A stretch of DNA of 64,000 nucleotides from Mesorhabditis belari (lineage: Eukaryota > Nematoda > Chromadorea > Rhabditida > Rhabditidae): assembly GCA_958450365.1 (NCBI GenBank), contig CAUEEP010000742.1, positions 760,001-824,000 on the forward strand, read 5' to 3'. Shown here piece after piece: positions 34,301-43,584 of the stretch. Under the pieces are notes generated by a model that worked only from the letters and a program-made list of their open reading frames with translations, had not been told where the DNA came from and did no database searches. Numbering within the stretch: position 1 is the first letter of the stretch; the number at the start of each line of letters is the position of its first letter. Made by a program: the position numbers and the translations under genes.

Positions 34301-36009
34301 GCTAAAAACAAAAAACTTAACGACAATTGTCGATTCGGCTTTAAGAAATGTATCTACCGTATTTTCTCTAATAGTAGTGCACCCTGAGCGTCGCCTAAAT
34401 TGCTTGAAATCTCGAGAACCGCTTGTGAGAACCTATCGATGTGGGGTCGGAAAATGTAGCTGACGATCAGATCTAGTGGGGGATTTGAGTGTTGAGCTTG
34501 TGGGAAAAATTGGAAACCGTCAAATAGTCACCAACTCGGCTCGCCGGGGTGCACTACTATTAGAGAAAATACGGTAACTAATGCCATCGGTTAGATTACT
34601 AACCTAGATAGTCACCATTTTACCACCCACACGCAAGATTGCCGTAGCCGACTGGCTAAGAGTCCCGTCTCCTAGTCGTGAGATCAAGGGTTCAATACCG
34701 CAGCTTGATTTTTGATTCTTTTATTTTCTTTCCTAAATTTAGGGCTTAGGGATTGTGCTCTTAATGGTACCTTATTTGTTTATATAAATATATTTCTAAA
34801 GTTTCAGAGACGGTCAGATCAGCAAGAACGAGTTGAGCGCCTATTTCGTCAAAATCAATCAATTGTCGACGGCTTTACGGAGAGGATTTAAACACGATTT
34901 CCGGGAAACGACATTTCTTACACCGACGACTTGTAGTCATTGCTCGAAGCTTCTTTGGGGTTTCCTTCGACAAGGATGCAAGTGCAAAGACTGTGGATTA
35001 GCTGTGCACAGGTTTTGCAAAGTGAGACTTGTTTTTGAGTTCAACAATTATAAAGAAATCTTTTCTGGGTTTCTTTCTGGTGCACTGGAACATTTCCAGG
35101 ACAGTGCTGTGGCTGAGTGCAGAAGAAGGAACTCTTCAAGCGGACTTGTCGAATGGTTTGCTTCTCCACGTGGTGAGCCGAATGGATCGTTCAAGAAAAA
35201 GTTCTTCCTCAGTTACAAGTAATATTTTAGAAATTGAATAATCGAATACTTTTCTAGAAAGCCAATGACCCAGTCAAGGGTGAGAACCGTTTCCTCTACT
35301 GCCACGCCACATGCCTCACCCGAGCGTCAACCAAAAGCTGAATGCTCAAGATCGATTGGTAAATGATTTCCATTGTCTTGAGAGATTTACCGTCTAATAT
35401 TTATTTGTCTCAATATCCATTTGTCGTAACACCTCTTGTTTAGTGACAACGATTCGAACGCCACGAGATCGTCTACTCCCTAGCGAATACGGGAAACCGC
35501 GACCACAGAGTGCCAGTTGCTTTTCGTGAGTTTAACTAGAAAGAGTAGAAAGGCTGATTTTCATTGCCTTAACAGATTTACCGTACTAGTGTTTTATATG
35601 TCTTTCTATATTCTAATCTTTAGAGATGCTCGTAGCATGAGTGCTGAAGAGGATCACTCTCAATTAGTCTCACTGGCGATGGAAGAGGTGAAAACTTGTC
35701 ATAAAGAACTACAATCGACTCTCTCTCTCTATAATGAAACTCTATATGGCGGAAAACTACTATATAACGGAATGAAATTTTAGTCCCAGCCGACGCTAAG
35801 CTATAAAAAACGGTACTCTATCTAACGGAAAATTTTTTTGGTCCCTTTCGTTCCGTTATAGACTGTAGTTAGTAACATTTTGACTATTGTAATCTTATCT
35901 CTAAGATATTAAAAGATAACGATAGCTTTTGAGAGTTGTTATGATTTCAAAAAACCTTTTCTTTCAGGTATTCGAAGATGAATGCAGTTCCACGTATGAG
36001 AATGGATAG
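22391..36009 (+). CDS. rgef-1: RGEF-1, RasGRP-family guanine nucleotide exchange factor
   Basis: Diacylglycerol- and calcium-responsive exchange factor for Ras/Rap; neuronal in C. elegans. Twenty-four phase-consistent exons: 22391-22418, 22493-22660, 26003-26109, 27285-27377, 27457-27539, 27929-27983, 28127-28213, 28339-28419, 28471-28563, 29315-29431, 29635-29735, 30406-30446, 30502-30580, 30625-30715, 30774-30851, 31129-31185, 32840-32917, 33032-33117, 34808-35021, 35100-35218, 35258-35358, 35444-35525, 35624-35687, 35968-36009 (714 residues). REM region about 66-160 (SHPWIMDSTELLALLI; RVCYAVSFWIRRFP). CDC25 domain about 180-435 (NLSNWVQCMVL, FNTLMAVIGGITHSNLCRL). EF-hands at about 475 (DHDKDGYISQAEF) and 504 (DVDRDGQISKNEL). 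C1 domain about 532-586 with the full H-x12-C-x2-C-x13-C-x2-C-x4-H-x2-C-x7-C spacing, split by an intron. N-terminal 65 residues and the last exon pair are least certain. Introns hold a mariner and a nested antisense gene. Confidence 0.93.
22672..22890. mobile_element. MITE family M4, copy 1, in rgef-1 intron 2
   Basis: Ends ttttctctaatagtagtgca and complement. The interior carries cctatcgatgtggggtcgg-type sequence and a tctcgag core. Other copies: 34355-34576, 41450-41623 (truncated), 41714-42040 (rearranged). Confidence 0.85.
23330..23440. repeat. Purine-rich GAAA/GGAA microsatellite
   Basis: Imperfect run of gaaagaaa and gaaggaag units on the plus strand inside rgef-1 intron 2. Confidence 0.9.
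23575..25440. repeat. Tandem segmental duplication in rgef-1 intron 2
   Basis: Three or more blocks share the same order of short sequences: tttgacacccaccgagccgc, atcccttatactttcacttt, cccagacaaagaccgaagaa, cctttcctttcaccatttcc and attcccattggtgaaagtga. Copies begin near 23575, 23830, 24010, 25030 and 25200, with different internal deletions. No exon is embedded in them. Confidence 0.8.
26135..26415. mobile_element. Foldback MITE M3, copy 2, in rgef-1 intron 3
   Basis: gggggtaggctactttg at the left and its complement at the right. Same arms as 10393-10622 but with about 40 extra bases in the left arm (tcgactctggaaggccttcc). Confidence 0.87.
26514..27232. mobile_element. Repeat element X, copy 1, carrying a minisatellite
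   Basis: Begins agagtgtgctcctttgcga and ends in a diverged inverted copy (gaaaacactct). The right half contains the block aaatcagttaaacggctga, which is present twice in the second copy at 48275-49551. An expanded 31-base tandem repeat (26590-27030) fills the middle. No transposase is visible. Confidence 0.7.
26590..27030. repeat. 31-base minisatellite inside element X
   Basis: About fourteen very uniform units containing actacgagtaatcctgttta followed by cacgtcgagta. The high identity implies recent expansion. Confidence 0.95.
27709..27880. repeat. 12-base minisatellite gtagatcttgct
   Basis: Around fourteen units in rgef-1 intron 5. It is open in both directions because the period is a multiple of three; the VDLAVDLT-type open frame is an artefact. 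Confidence 0.93.
28253..28316. repeat. (CTTT)n microsatellite
   Basis: About sixteen uninterrupted tetramers in rgef-1 intron 7. Confidence 0.95.
28655..29272. repeat. Minisatellite of agccaagcac and agccaagct units
   Basis: Over thirty units in higher-order 19-base pairs, with a more diverged block around 28950-29110 (cctagctagc). It fills rgef-1 intron 9. Confidence 0.95.
29766..30320. mobile_element. Non-autonomous TIR element A with tRNA-like core
   Basis: Inverted ends aagtaccctagctcgtcact (left) and agctcgtcaccgccgatcg in complement (right). The first roughly 190 bases are tandemly duplicated (second copy from 29955). Next to the right arm is a tRNA-like segment at 30101-30190. It sits in rgef-1 intron 11. 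Confidence 0.78.
30101..30190 (+). pseudogene. tRNA-like sequence in element A
   Basis: Box A tggcctagtggataag and box B gggttcgaatcctcg are well formed, but stems are imperfect and the spacing implies a long or disrupted anticodon arm. A truncated copy of its 5' half (ggtggcctagtggatta) closes the first internal repeat near 29920-29940. Confidence 0.55.
30836..31078. repeat. Minisatellite that duplicates the rgef-1 exon 15 splice donor
   Basis: Nine units of about 26-27 bases containing accctgctaaatgtaaac. The first unit is the true end of exon 15 (Arg-Thr-Leu-Leu-Asn, then gtaaac at 30852). Eight of the nine copies keep a GT at the donor position. Confidence 0.9.
31236..32497 (-). mobile_element. 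Mariner transposon in rgef-1 intron 16
   Basis: TIRs aggttggcaactaaataatg at the left and its complement at the right, about 28 bases, with TA at both flanks. Length near 1.26 kb is typical for mariner. It encodes a transposase antisense to rgef-1 (31311-32328). Ends and open frames are well preserved, indicating recent arrival. Confidence 0.95.
31311..32328 (-). pseudogene. Mariner transposase with one frameshift
   Basis: Would be about 340 residues. The N-terminal helix-turn-helix region runs from MEDLKYRMRVCLWYDYKQDK, with a second HTH around SQTSRELGDRLGLSHTAIEK. Catalytic residues: first Asp in VTSDEKWIFYDN, second in FLHDNAKPYTAN, third in SPDMGPSDYHLF. The spacing between the last two is exactly 34, the D,D34D signature of mariner. 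The frame is continuous from 32328 to about 31757 and then continues in another frame to the stop at 31311 (KEVIKNDGEYLLD). One single-base change near 31757 therefore separates this copy from an open frame. Whether it is mutation or assembly error cannot be told here. Confidence 0.93.
32684..32825. repeat. Short tandem repeats in rgef-1 intron 16
   Basis: Repeats of aattgataagaattgataac and of aaccgggataacaatgtttct just upstream of the exon 17 acceptor. Confidence 0.8.
33291..33715 (-). CDS. Gly/Tyr-rich secreted peptide nested in rgef-1 intron
   Basis: Three exons antisense to rgef-1: 33652-33715, 33506-33580 and 33291-33388. Each junction is GT/AG in phase 1. The product is 78 residues: a clear signal peptide (MISLQSLLLLLAVILVFAEA) then QWGWGRHRHGGGYGGGY and repeated GGY, ending GGYPYYG. 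Composition and architecture match nematode Gly/Tyr-rich secreted peptides of the NLP-29/caenacin antimicrobial type or small glycine-rich cuticle-related peptides; sequence alone does not decide which. The His/Arg-rich RHRH just after the mature start is basic, as in antimicrobial members. It lies wholly between rgef-1 exons 18 and 19. Low-complexity composition means assignment rests on the signal peptide plus three compatible exons. Confidence 0.75.
34355..34576. mobile_element. MITE family M4, copy 2, in rgef-1 intron 18
   Basis: Best preserved member: taccgtattttctctaatag at the left and complement at the right. Interior gaacctatcgatgtggggtc as in the other copies. Confidence 0.9.
34642..34705 (+). 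pseudogene. tRNA-like sequence
   Basis: Box A tagccgactggctaagagtc and box B agggttcaatacc with plausible D and T arms, but the acceptor stem does not close. In rgef-1 intron 18. Probably a tRNA-derived repeat or dead tRNA. Confidence 0.5.
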
Positions 36010-36591
36010 CGTCAAATTTGATGTATTAAATGAAATCCTTTAATTTCATGTATCAAATGAAATCCACAAATTTGATGTATCAAATGAAATCCTTTAATTT
36101 GATATATCAAATGAAATCCACAAATTTCATTTATCAAATAAAATCCTCAAATTTCATTTATCAAATAAAATCCACAAATTTCATTTATCAAATAAAATCC
36201 ACAAATTTCATCTCTCCTTCATGTATTTCATGAGATCCTCATTTGAGATATCAAATGAAATTCCTTCCAATGAAACTCTCTCTCTTTCATTCTTGTATTC
36301 AATTTTATCGATTCCTCAGCTCAATTCTTTTCTTTCTTTCTCAGAATTCTCAGAAATTCTTTTCTTTTACTTGTTTTTACTTTTTTTTCTTTACGTGTTT
36401 CCTATTACCCGATGAATAATCCCAGTTTTTTTCTTTCTTTTTCTTTCTTTCTTTCTTTCTTTCATTTTGAGATTTATTCTTTTCACTTTTATGAAAATAA
36501 ATTTGATTTTCTTTTATTTGTTGTTATTTATTTATTAAATTTATTAAATTTATTAAAGAATTTTAAATAGAAATAGAGAAATCGTGAGAAA
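36010..36591. other. rgef-1 3' region and gap to the cysteine-rich cluster
   Basis: A 27-base tandem repeat (36020-36210, unit like tttcatttatcaaataaaat) directly follows the rgef-1 stop, then pyrimidine-rich sequence and AATAAA at 36496-36501. The two genes converge here: the rgef-1 stop is at 36009 and the first cluster gene's stop is at 36592. Confidence 0.6.
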
Positions 36592-37803
36592 TTAAAGAAA
36601 GCCGAGCTTCGGTGTTGTCGAGTTGCACAAATCCTTGCTACAACAGTACATTTGATCACGAATTGGATTCTAGAATTTACTTTAGTTTATAGCAGATTAG
36701 AGTATTCAGTCTAGACTGTTTGGATTGTGGTATTCAATCTAGAATAGTAGATTAAGTATAGAATCGCTAGATTGCGGTGTTTAGTCTAGATTAGGGTATT
36801 CAGTCTTGACTGTCGGGATTACGCTATTCATTCTAGATTAGGATATTCAGTCTGGAATAGCTAGTTCACGGTATTTAGTCTAGATTAGAGTATTCGGTCT
36901 AGATTAGAGTATTCAGTCTAGGCTGTCTGGACTACGGTATTCAATCTAGAATAGGATATTCAGTCTAGAATAGCAGAATTAGGGTATTTAATCTAGATTG
37001 GAGCATTCAGTCTAGATTAGAGTATTCGGTCTAGATTAGAGTATTCAGTCTAGGCTGTCTGGACTACGGTATTCAATCTAGAATAGTAGATTCAGTATAG
37101 AATCGCTAGATTGCGGTATTTAGTCTAGATTAGAGTATTCAGTCTAGATTTGAGTATTCAGTCTTGACTGTCGGGATTACGCTATTCATTCTAGATTAGG
37201 ATATTCAGTCTAGAATAGCTAGGTCACGGTATTTAGTCTAGATTAGGGTATTCAGTCTAGGTTTGAGTATTCCGTCTAGATTAGAGTATTCAGTCTGGAC
37301 TGTCTGGATTACGGTATTCAATCTAGAATAGGATATTCAGCCTAGAATAGCTAGATCACCGTATTTAGTCTAGATTACGGTATTCAGTCTAGATTAGATT
37401 ATTCAGTCTAGATTAGAGTTCCTTTATTTAGTTTTTATCGTTTATCCTCTCACTCACCCCATTCGGACAATATTCCACATCTTTTTGTTGATTATAGTCG
37501 TAGAAACATGAGCAACCCCAATACCATTGTTGTTGATCCTAAAGCTTTTGAATGCTTTGTCAATGATTTTCATTTCTCACCACATTGTAGTATTTCGCGC
37601 AACCTTTTCCACAACTACACGTTTGACTCTTACGCTGAAAGTTGAGAAGATCATATTGAAAAGATTTGTTAAAGTTGAAAAGTTTTAGAAAAAAGACTCA
37701 CGCTACTCCAACTCAAACTGTCAGTAAAGCTATTGCCTGACCAACATGTTCTTGCCGACTCAATCGCCAAAAAGAAAACAGCAAACACAAAGACGATTCG
37801 CAT
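36592..37803 (-). CDS. Cysteine-rich secreted protein 1 (ET/Ly6-like), no GPI tail
   Basis: First (3'-most) of six tandem paralogues. Exons: 37702-37803, 37581-37634, 37458-37538, 36592-36669, all phase 0, 103 residues. Signal peptide MRIVFVFAVFFLAIESA, then one motif per exon: TCW in exon 1, TCSCGKGCAKYY in exon 2, WYWGCSCF and YCP in exon 3, MYCCSKDLCN in exon 4. That gives the ten-cysteine plan of the group, ending in the CC-x4-CN signature seen in Ly6-type three-finger and nematode ET-module proteins. Unlike the five neighbours it stops soon after (NSTTPKLGFL), without a hydrophobic tail, so it is predicted to be secreted rather than membrane-anchored. Intron 3 is filled by a tandem repeat. 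Function unknown. Confidence 0.78.
36670..37425. repeat. Tandem repeat filling intron 3 of cysteine-rich gene 1
   Basis: About thirty imperfect units such as tattcagtctagattagag, with longer higher-order blocks including agctagatcacggtattta. Confidence 0.9.
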
Positions 37804-37844
37804 TTTGATAAAGGATTCTGGAATTTATTGTTTCTTTATTTGTT

Positions 37845-38130
37845 TGTTAGTTTATTTGTTTGTTTGTTTGTTTGTTTGTTAGTTAGTTAGTTTGTTTATT
37901 CGTTTGTTAGTTTGTTAGTTAGTTAGTTAGTTTGTTTGTTAGTTAGTTAGTTTGTTTGTTTATTTGTTTGTTAGTTAGTTTGTTTGTTTGTTTATTTGTT
38001 TGTTAGTTTGTTTGTTTGTTTGTTTGTTTGTTTGTTTGTTAGTTTGTTTGTTTGTTAATTCGTTTGTTTGTTAGTTTGTTTGTTTGTTAGTTTATTCGTT
38101 TATTTGTTTGTTTGTTTGTTTATTTGAATT
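37845..38130. repeat. TTTG/TTAG microsatellite
   Basis: Interspersed tttg, ttag and ttat tetramers upstream of cysteine-rich gene 1. Confidence 0.93.
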
Positions 38131-38710
38131 ATTTGAAGTATTGTTCAAAAGAACACTTAGTGACAAGAGAAATTGGTAATAGACAAAATTTTCAAAAAAC
38201 AATCAAACTCTGAAAGCTGAAAAAGATTTTTATCGTTAATTGAAGACGGCTAAACAATTGGATTTGAAATCTTTCTTTTTATAGCCATCAAATGGGAAAG
38301 AGATTGAATCGAAAAAGTGCTTCGATTGATGAACAAGTAGAAAATTTAAGCCCAAAAACAATACTGTAAAAGAGCTAAATATTGAAATGGAAAGCTGGAT
38401 TGACATTTATCAAAAAAATACACCGTTTTCTGTTAGTAATAAGTACTGAATTCTGAATCGAAATGTTTATAGATCACTGGATTTTAGACGGCTTTTAAGA
38501 GCGCTAAAAAGATGACACTTTGTTCTTCTTTCTCGTGATAATCCCTGTGATTCCTAAAAGAGTTTTTATTGAAGCAATAACTGTAAAGATTTTATGAAGT
38601 GATGAGTAAACGAATTGAACTCCTTATCAACTTTTATCTAAAGGATTCCTTCGAGAATGAGTCAATGAGGTGAAGATCACTTTTTTGGTGATCAAAGGGA
38701 TAAATTTCAG
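38125..38710. repeat. Large inverted repeat, left arm
   Basis: Near-identical in reverse complement to 42480-43068, for example ggattttagacggctttta here and its complement near 42700. Arm length about 585 bases, spacer about 3.8 kb. Confidence 0.92.
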
Positions 38711-39892
38711 CATTTTTTTTGCATTTCAGCATTTCAGCATTTCAGCATTTCAGCATAACAAACAATTCATCAAAATGAGTACGCTCGAATTGATTTTAAA
38801 AGGCTTTGAGGTAATTCTTTGGATAAAAGTTGATAAGGAGTTCAATTCGTTTCCTCATCACTTCATAAAATCTTTACAGTTATCACTTTACGCTTTGAAA
38901 ATCGAAATATACATGTTTCGATCGACTTTTCAAAGCGCAAAGTAAACCCAAAAGCCTGCTTGATCAATTTCTTTGCTCGTCTACATAAATGTGGTACGCT
39001 AGAACGAGTGTGTTTCTAGCATTTTCAAAAGTAGACTAGACTTTTCCTTTTTCAAACGTATTTCTGAAAAGATAAATATCAAAATGAGTACACTAGAATT
39101 GATTTAAAAAGGCTTTGAAGTTCACTTTGGGCTTTGAAAATCGAAATATACATGTTTCGATCGATTTTTCAAAGCGCAAGGTGAACACAATTGACCCAAT
39201 TGATCCATTCAATTGAGCCTGATTCATCAATTTCTTTGCTCGTCTAAATAAATACGCCAGAACGGTACGCCAGAACGAGTGTGTTTCTAGCATTTCAAAA
39301 GTACATGTCAATGTACGATATTTTCAAAAAGGCCGAGTTTTTGAGAGTTTCAAGACGTTTTTATGCATCTACTCGTGTCAAATCTAGAAACGCATCCTTT
39401 CTGGCATTATCCTTCCCATCCACTTTTCTCGATACACCAAATCGTTGTATCGACTATGCCAGACGGGGGTGTGTTTCGGCGGTTTTTGAGAACGCAAAGG
39501 ATCACAAATGGTTTTATTCACTTAACGGACAGATATCATAGCTCGAATCTAGATCTTCTGCCTTAGCATCTTGAAATCAGCTTGAATCAATCTAGCATCT
39601 TGAAATCATCTTGAATCAATCTAATAGGTTGATGCATAAGTGTTTTTGTTCCTTTTCGTCTGCCGTTTCAAGCCAACAAATGCACGAATTAAACTACGGT
39701 TGATTTCATTAGAAAAAGCAATTATTTTTCTGCAAAATAACATTAAAACGGGTTTAAAAATATTTAATGCCTGGATTTTCTTGAGAGTATGAAGTCGGGT
39801 AGTCAAAAAGGGCTAACTCGATGATGCGGTTTAGACACCTTAGCTAAAGAAATGCCTGGATCTTTTAGAAAAGAAGCAAGAACGTTTGAGAC

Positions 39893-39966
39893 TAGCCGGA
39901 CTCGAGCCATGATCGTGTGCCTATGAATCCGCTGCGTCACCTCGACACCACCGATCGATTTTCCGC
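39893..39966 (-). pseudogene. tRNA-like sequence
   Basis: Complement strand reads gtgacgcagcggattcatag as a D-arm region and ggctcgagtccggct as box B. Box B is well placed but stems are poor. Confidence 0.4.
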
Positions 39967-40231
39967 CTCCGCTAGAGAGTGTCCTAAATTCCAATGCAAA
40001 AACTTTGCGGCCAAATATCTGGCGACTGAGACGTCCACAGAAAATCATTCCCCGTGAAAATCATTCCATTCTAGCGATCATTCCCCGTGTCAAACTCATT
40101 CTATCGATCAGGAACAGTCAACAATTTCTCCATTTCTTCATATTTTTACAGAAAATTGCTAAATTTCAGACATTCAGACAGATTTCTGTTCATTTTGCTT
40201 TTTTTTGTGCCTCTCCCCTAGTCAGAAATAT

Positions 40232-43200
40232 TTAATCACTTTTGAAAAGATACAAAGAGATCAACGAGAGAAAAGCTATCATCGACACATTGAAGGCACT
40301 TGTCGATCCATTGCATTTGTTCTTATTGCAGCAATAGATCGTGCCGAGAACGTTACCCTGTAAATTTTTGTCTCGTTAAAGTTGATTTTCAAGCTAAAGT
40401 GTGCCTTCTTTCTCAACTACCGTAATCTGATCTCAACTTTTATCGAATCTATTCACACCTTTCATTACATCTTTCAATTCAGATCAAAAAGTAGCCAATT
40501 GAATGGAAAATCGAGTCAAGAGTGCTGTAGTTTTGAGAAAGTACTGTAGTTTTGAGAAAGTACTGTAGCTTTGCGAAAGTACTGTAGTTTTTTGTGGTGA
40601 TCCGTTTTAGAAAATCGGTTACTAAGACTAGTATAGTCTATATTGTTTTTTTTTTTCTTCAAAACCACTTTTTCTGGACTAGTTTTATGCGTAGATCCCG
40701 AAAAACACAGTGAGAGCCCGGGAAAATGCGTTTTAAGTCGAGTTTCGGGGCTTCAAAGTGAATATAAGCCGAGTTGCACGTTATAAGAAATGAGTCAATT
40801 TACCGGCACTAGTTTACAACGGGGGGGGGGGCACTTTTTTTTTTGCTTTAAATTCACTTTTGCTGGGGTAGTCTTATGCATAGATTCCGAAAAACACAAC
40901 GGGAGCTTGGGAAAAGGCGTTTTAAGCCAAGTTTCTGGGCTTCAAAGTGCGCGCTTCTTTAGTCTTCTATATGGAGCCCAAACTGTAGACTATTTGGGCA
41001 CTTTTCAAGGTTAAAACTAAAGCGAAAACCATTATTTAACCACTGAATATTCATTTTCTAACTTAAATGAACTGGTAGAGGCAAAAGAAATTGAAAATTT
41101 TGTTTTTGTTTGAGATTTTGACTCATGTGGGGGACCACATAATCGAAATTTGGAAAAAAAAAAAGATTTCTTTTTATTTTGCTTCAATTTGATCAGAAAT
41201 GTAATCAGTAGGTTAAATTATGTCAGAAAAAGTGCTTTTGGCTTCGAAAAATGTTTTTTGAGACGATTGACGATTTTTAGACCTCTTGCCTATGTGTATC
41301 GCTCTAATCACACTGTATGAGTGCTTTGTACTTTGAAGAACCCAGAAACTTGGCTTAAAACGCCTTTTCCCAAGCTCTCGTCGGGTTTTTTTCGGAAACT
41401 ACGCATAAAAGGACCCCTAGAAAAAGTGGTTTTGAAGAATAAAAAAAACTACCCTATTTTCTCTAATAGTAGTGTACCCAAAGCTTCGCCTAAATTCCAC
41501 GAAATCTCGAGAACCGCCTATCAGAACCTATCGATGTGGGGTCGGGAAATGTAGCTGACGATGAGATCTAGTGGAGGATTTGAGTGTTGGACTTCTGGGA
41601 AAACTTGGAAACCGTAAAATACTTGATACTTGATACTTGATACAATTTGTTAGTTGAATAGCTACTTTATGAACGACAACAGTACCCTAGCAATGCAATG
41701 ATAGAGTATAAATACCTCTCTCTAATCGTAGTGCACAGTAAGCTTCGCCTAAATTCCACGAAATCTCGAGAACCGCTTATCAGAACCTATCGATGTGGGG
41801 TCGGGAAATGTAGCTGACGATGAGATCTAGTGGAGGATTTGAGTGTTGGACTTCTGCGAAAGCTTGGAAACCGTAAAATAGTCACCAACTCGGTTCATCG
41901 GGAAATATTAGGGAAATAGATCAGTCTGATCTACTAGCCTAACCTGGAATAATATACCGTCTTCTCTCTAGTAGTAGTGTACCCAAAGCTTCGCCTAAAT
42001 CGGCTCGCTTGGGTGCATTACTAGTAGAGAAAATACGGTAGTACCGAAAATGGTTTACTCAAAAGGGTTGCACTACTTTGAATTTTGAAAGCCTTGTGAA
42101 ATTTTCAAACGCACCGGACACATTTCGCCAGCAGCCGAACACGAGCATCCCCACGTGTAAATACCGATCTGAAAACGTCGAATCTCTATACATTCAGCAA
42201 ACCACCCCCTAATCTCCTCATTCCCATTGGCAACCCTACTATATTTCCCCATTTTCTCGCTATCTACTGAAATAATTTTTATGATTTTTGTATAATTTGA
42301 TGGAGAATTAAATTACGCATCAAATTATACAAAAATCATAAAAATTGATCCAGTAGATAGCGAGAAAATGGCAATATTGCCAGTAGATTGCCAATGGCAA
42401 TGGGGACACTAGCGGGCGGCACTTTCAAAGTATAACAATCTCTTTGTTTTATAAATCACTTAAAAGTAAACAAAAAAAAATGCTGAAATTTATCCCTTTG
42501 ATCACCAAAAAAGTGATCTTCACCTCATTGACTCATTCTCGAAGGAATCCTTTAGATAAAAGTTGATAAGGAGTTCAATTCGTTTACTCATCACTTCATA
42601 AAATCTTTACAGTTATTGCTTCAATAAAAACTCTTTTAGGAATCACAGGGATTATCACGAGAAAGAAGAACAAAGTGTCATCTTTTTAGCGCTCTTAAAA
42701 GCCGTCTAAAATCCAGTGATCTATAAACATTTCGATTCAGAATTCAGTACTTATTACTAACAGAAAACGGTGTATTTTTTTGATAAATGTCAATCCAGCT
42801 TTCCATTTCAATATTTAGCTCTTTTACAGTATTGTTTTTGGGCTTAAATTTTCTACTTGTTCATCAATCGAAGCACTTCTTCGATTCAATCTCTTTCCCA
42901 TTTGATGGCTATAAAAAGAAAGATTTCAAATCCAATTGTTCAGCCGTCTTCAATTAACGATAAAAATCTTTTTGATCAGAGTTTGATTGTTTTTTTAAAA
43001 TTTTGTCTATTACCAATTTCTCTTGTCACTAAATGTTTTTTTGAACAATACTTCAAAGAATTCAAAAGAAACAAGTGTTAGGAATGGCTGATCTGTACTG
43101 ATCTGTACACTCAAATCAACATAAATCTCTTAATTTGAAAAGCTTTCAACATTTCTCACCGGACTCTTCCACTTGTAGCAATAGTCACCACACGAGCACG

Positions 43201-43584
43201 TGATTTCTTTTTTCTGAAAGAATAACTTTAAATTAAGATTATTAGCAGGTAAATTAATCGAGATCTCCTTTTTCAAAAGTATAAGCAAATCAGAAATCAA
43301 ATTGATCAAAAAAAATCAAATCAAACTCATTTGAAATCACAACAAAAAACCCTTCAAATGGCTATTTGAGTCATTGAAATGATAGTCATATTTTAAAAAA
43401 AAAGATTTCAATACCAACGTTAGAGTTAGATTTTAAAATACATTGCATTAAAAAAAGAAAAATCAAAAAAAAAACGAACCGAATTCGTGTGATGCTCATC
43501 TGTGCTCGAATCCGACCAGCATTTTCGCGTAGCCAGCGTTGGAACAAGCGTCAAGAAAATCAAAGCCAATTTTAAAACGCTCAT
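40232..43584 (-). CDS. Cysteine-rich GPI-type protein 2 (ET/Ly6-like)
   Basis: Exons: 43480-43584, 43160-43213, 42115-42168, 40232-40357, all phase 0, 112 residues. Signal peptide MSVLKLALIFLTLVPTLA; motifs RKCW, TCSCGDYCYKW, YTWGCSCS, MCP and IYCCNKNKCNGSTS. A hydrophobic C-terminal segment (MIAFLSLISLYLF) follows the small-residue stretch NGSTSA, as in a GPI-attachment signal, so it likely sits on the outer cell surface. Intron 2 contains the right arm of a large inverted repeat. Intron 3 (40358-42114) is enlarged by foldback elements. Exon 4 is almost identical in protein sequence to that of gene 3, pointing to recent duplication or conversion. Confidence 0.82.
40638..41452. repeat. Foldback region in intron 3 of cysteine-rich gene 2
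   Basis: Two direct copies of a 110-base unit (about 40650-40760 and 40845-40950; shared gattccgaaaaacaca) face an inverted copy at about 41325-41440. It resembles a non-autonomous foldback element with one arm duplicated. A poly-G run (40821-40830) may be a sequencing problem. Confidence 0.75.
41450..42040. mobile_element. MITE family M4, truncated and rearranged copies
   Basis: 41450-41623 keeps the left end (taccctattttctctaatag) but loses the right. 41714-42040 holds a second body followed by a third partial start near 41960, closing with the right TIR. Looks like repeated insertion into, or unequal recombination between, M4 copies. Confidence 0.75.
42215..42405. repeat. Foldback hairpin in intron 3 of cysteine-rich gene 2
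   Basis: Arms ttctcgctatctactgaaat and its complement, with an inner palindrome around tgtataatttgatg. No recognised family elsewhere in the window. Confidence 0.75.
42480..43068. repeat. Large inverted repeat, right arm
   Basis: Reverse complement of 38125-38710. It lies in intron 2 of cysteine-rich gene 2. Confidence 0.92.

Larger units (their letters stand above)
37804..40231. other. Intergenic region between cysteine-rich genes 1 and 2
   Basis: Holds a TTTG/TTAG microsatellite (37845-38130), the left arm of a large inverted repeat (38125-38710), a tandem duplication (about 38760-39010 and 39080-39295, each with a hairpin around atatacatgtttcgatcga) and a tRNA-like sequence (39893-39966). 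No gene is apparent. Confidence 0.65.

Noticed and set aside
35688..35783. Extension of rgef-1 exon 23 to a stop at 35783
   Set aside because: The frame continues past the donor at 35688 (VKTCHKELQ) to a TAG and might be an alternative end. The spliced form joining to 35968 is phase-compatible and was preferred, but an alternative isoform is possible.
39618..39810. Mariner-like terminus (taggttgatgcataagtg)
   Set aside because: Only one end could be found and no transposase motif follows; too weak to call an element.
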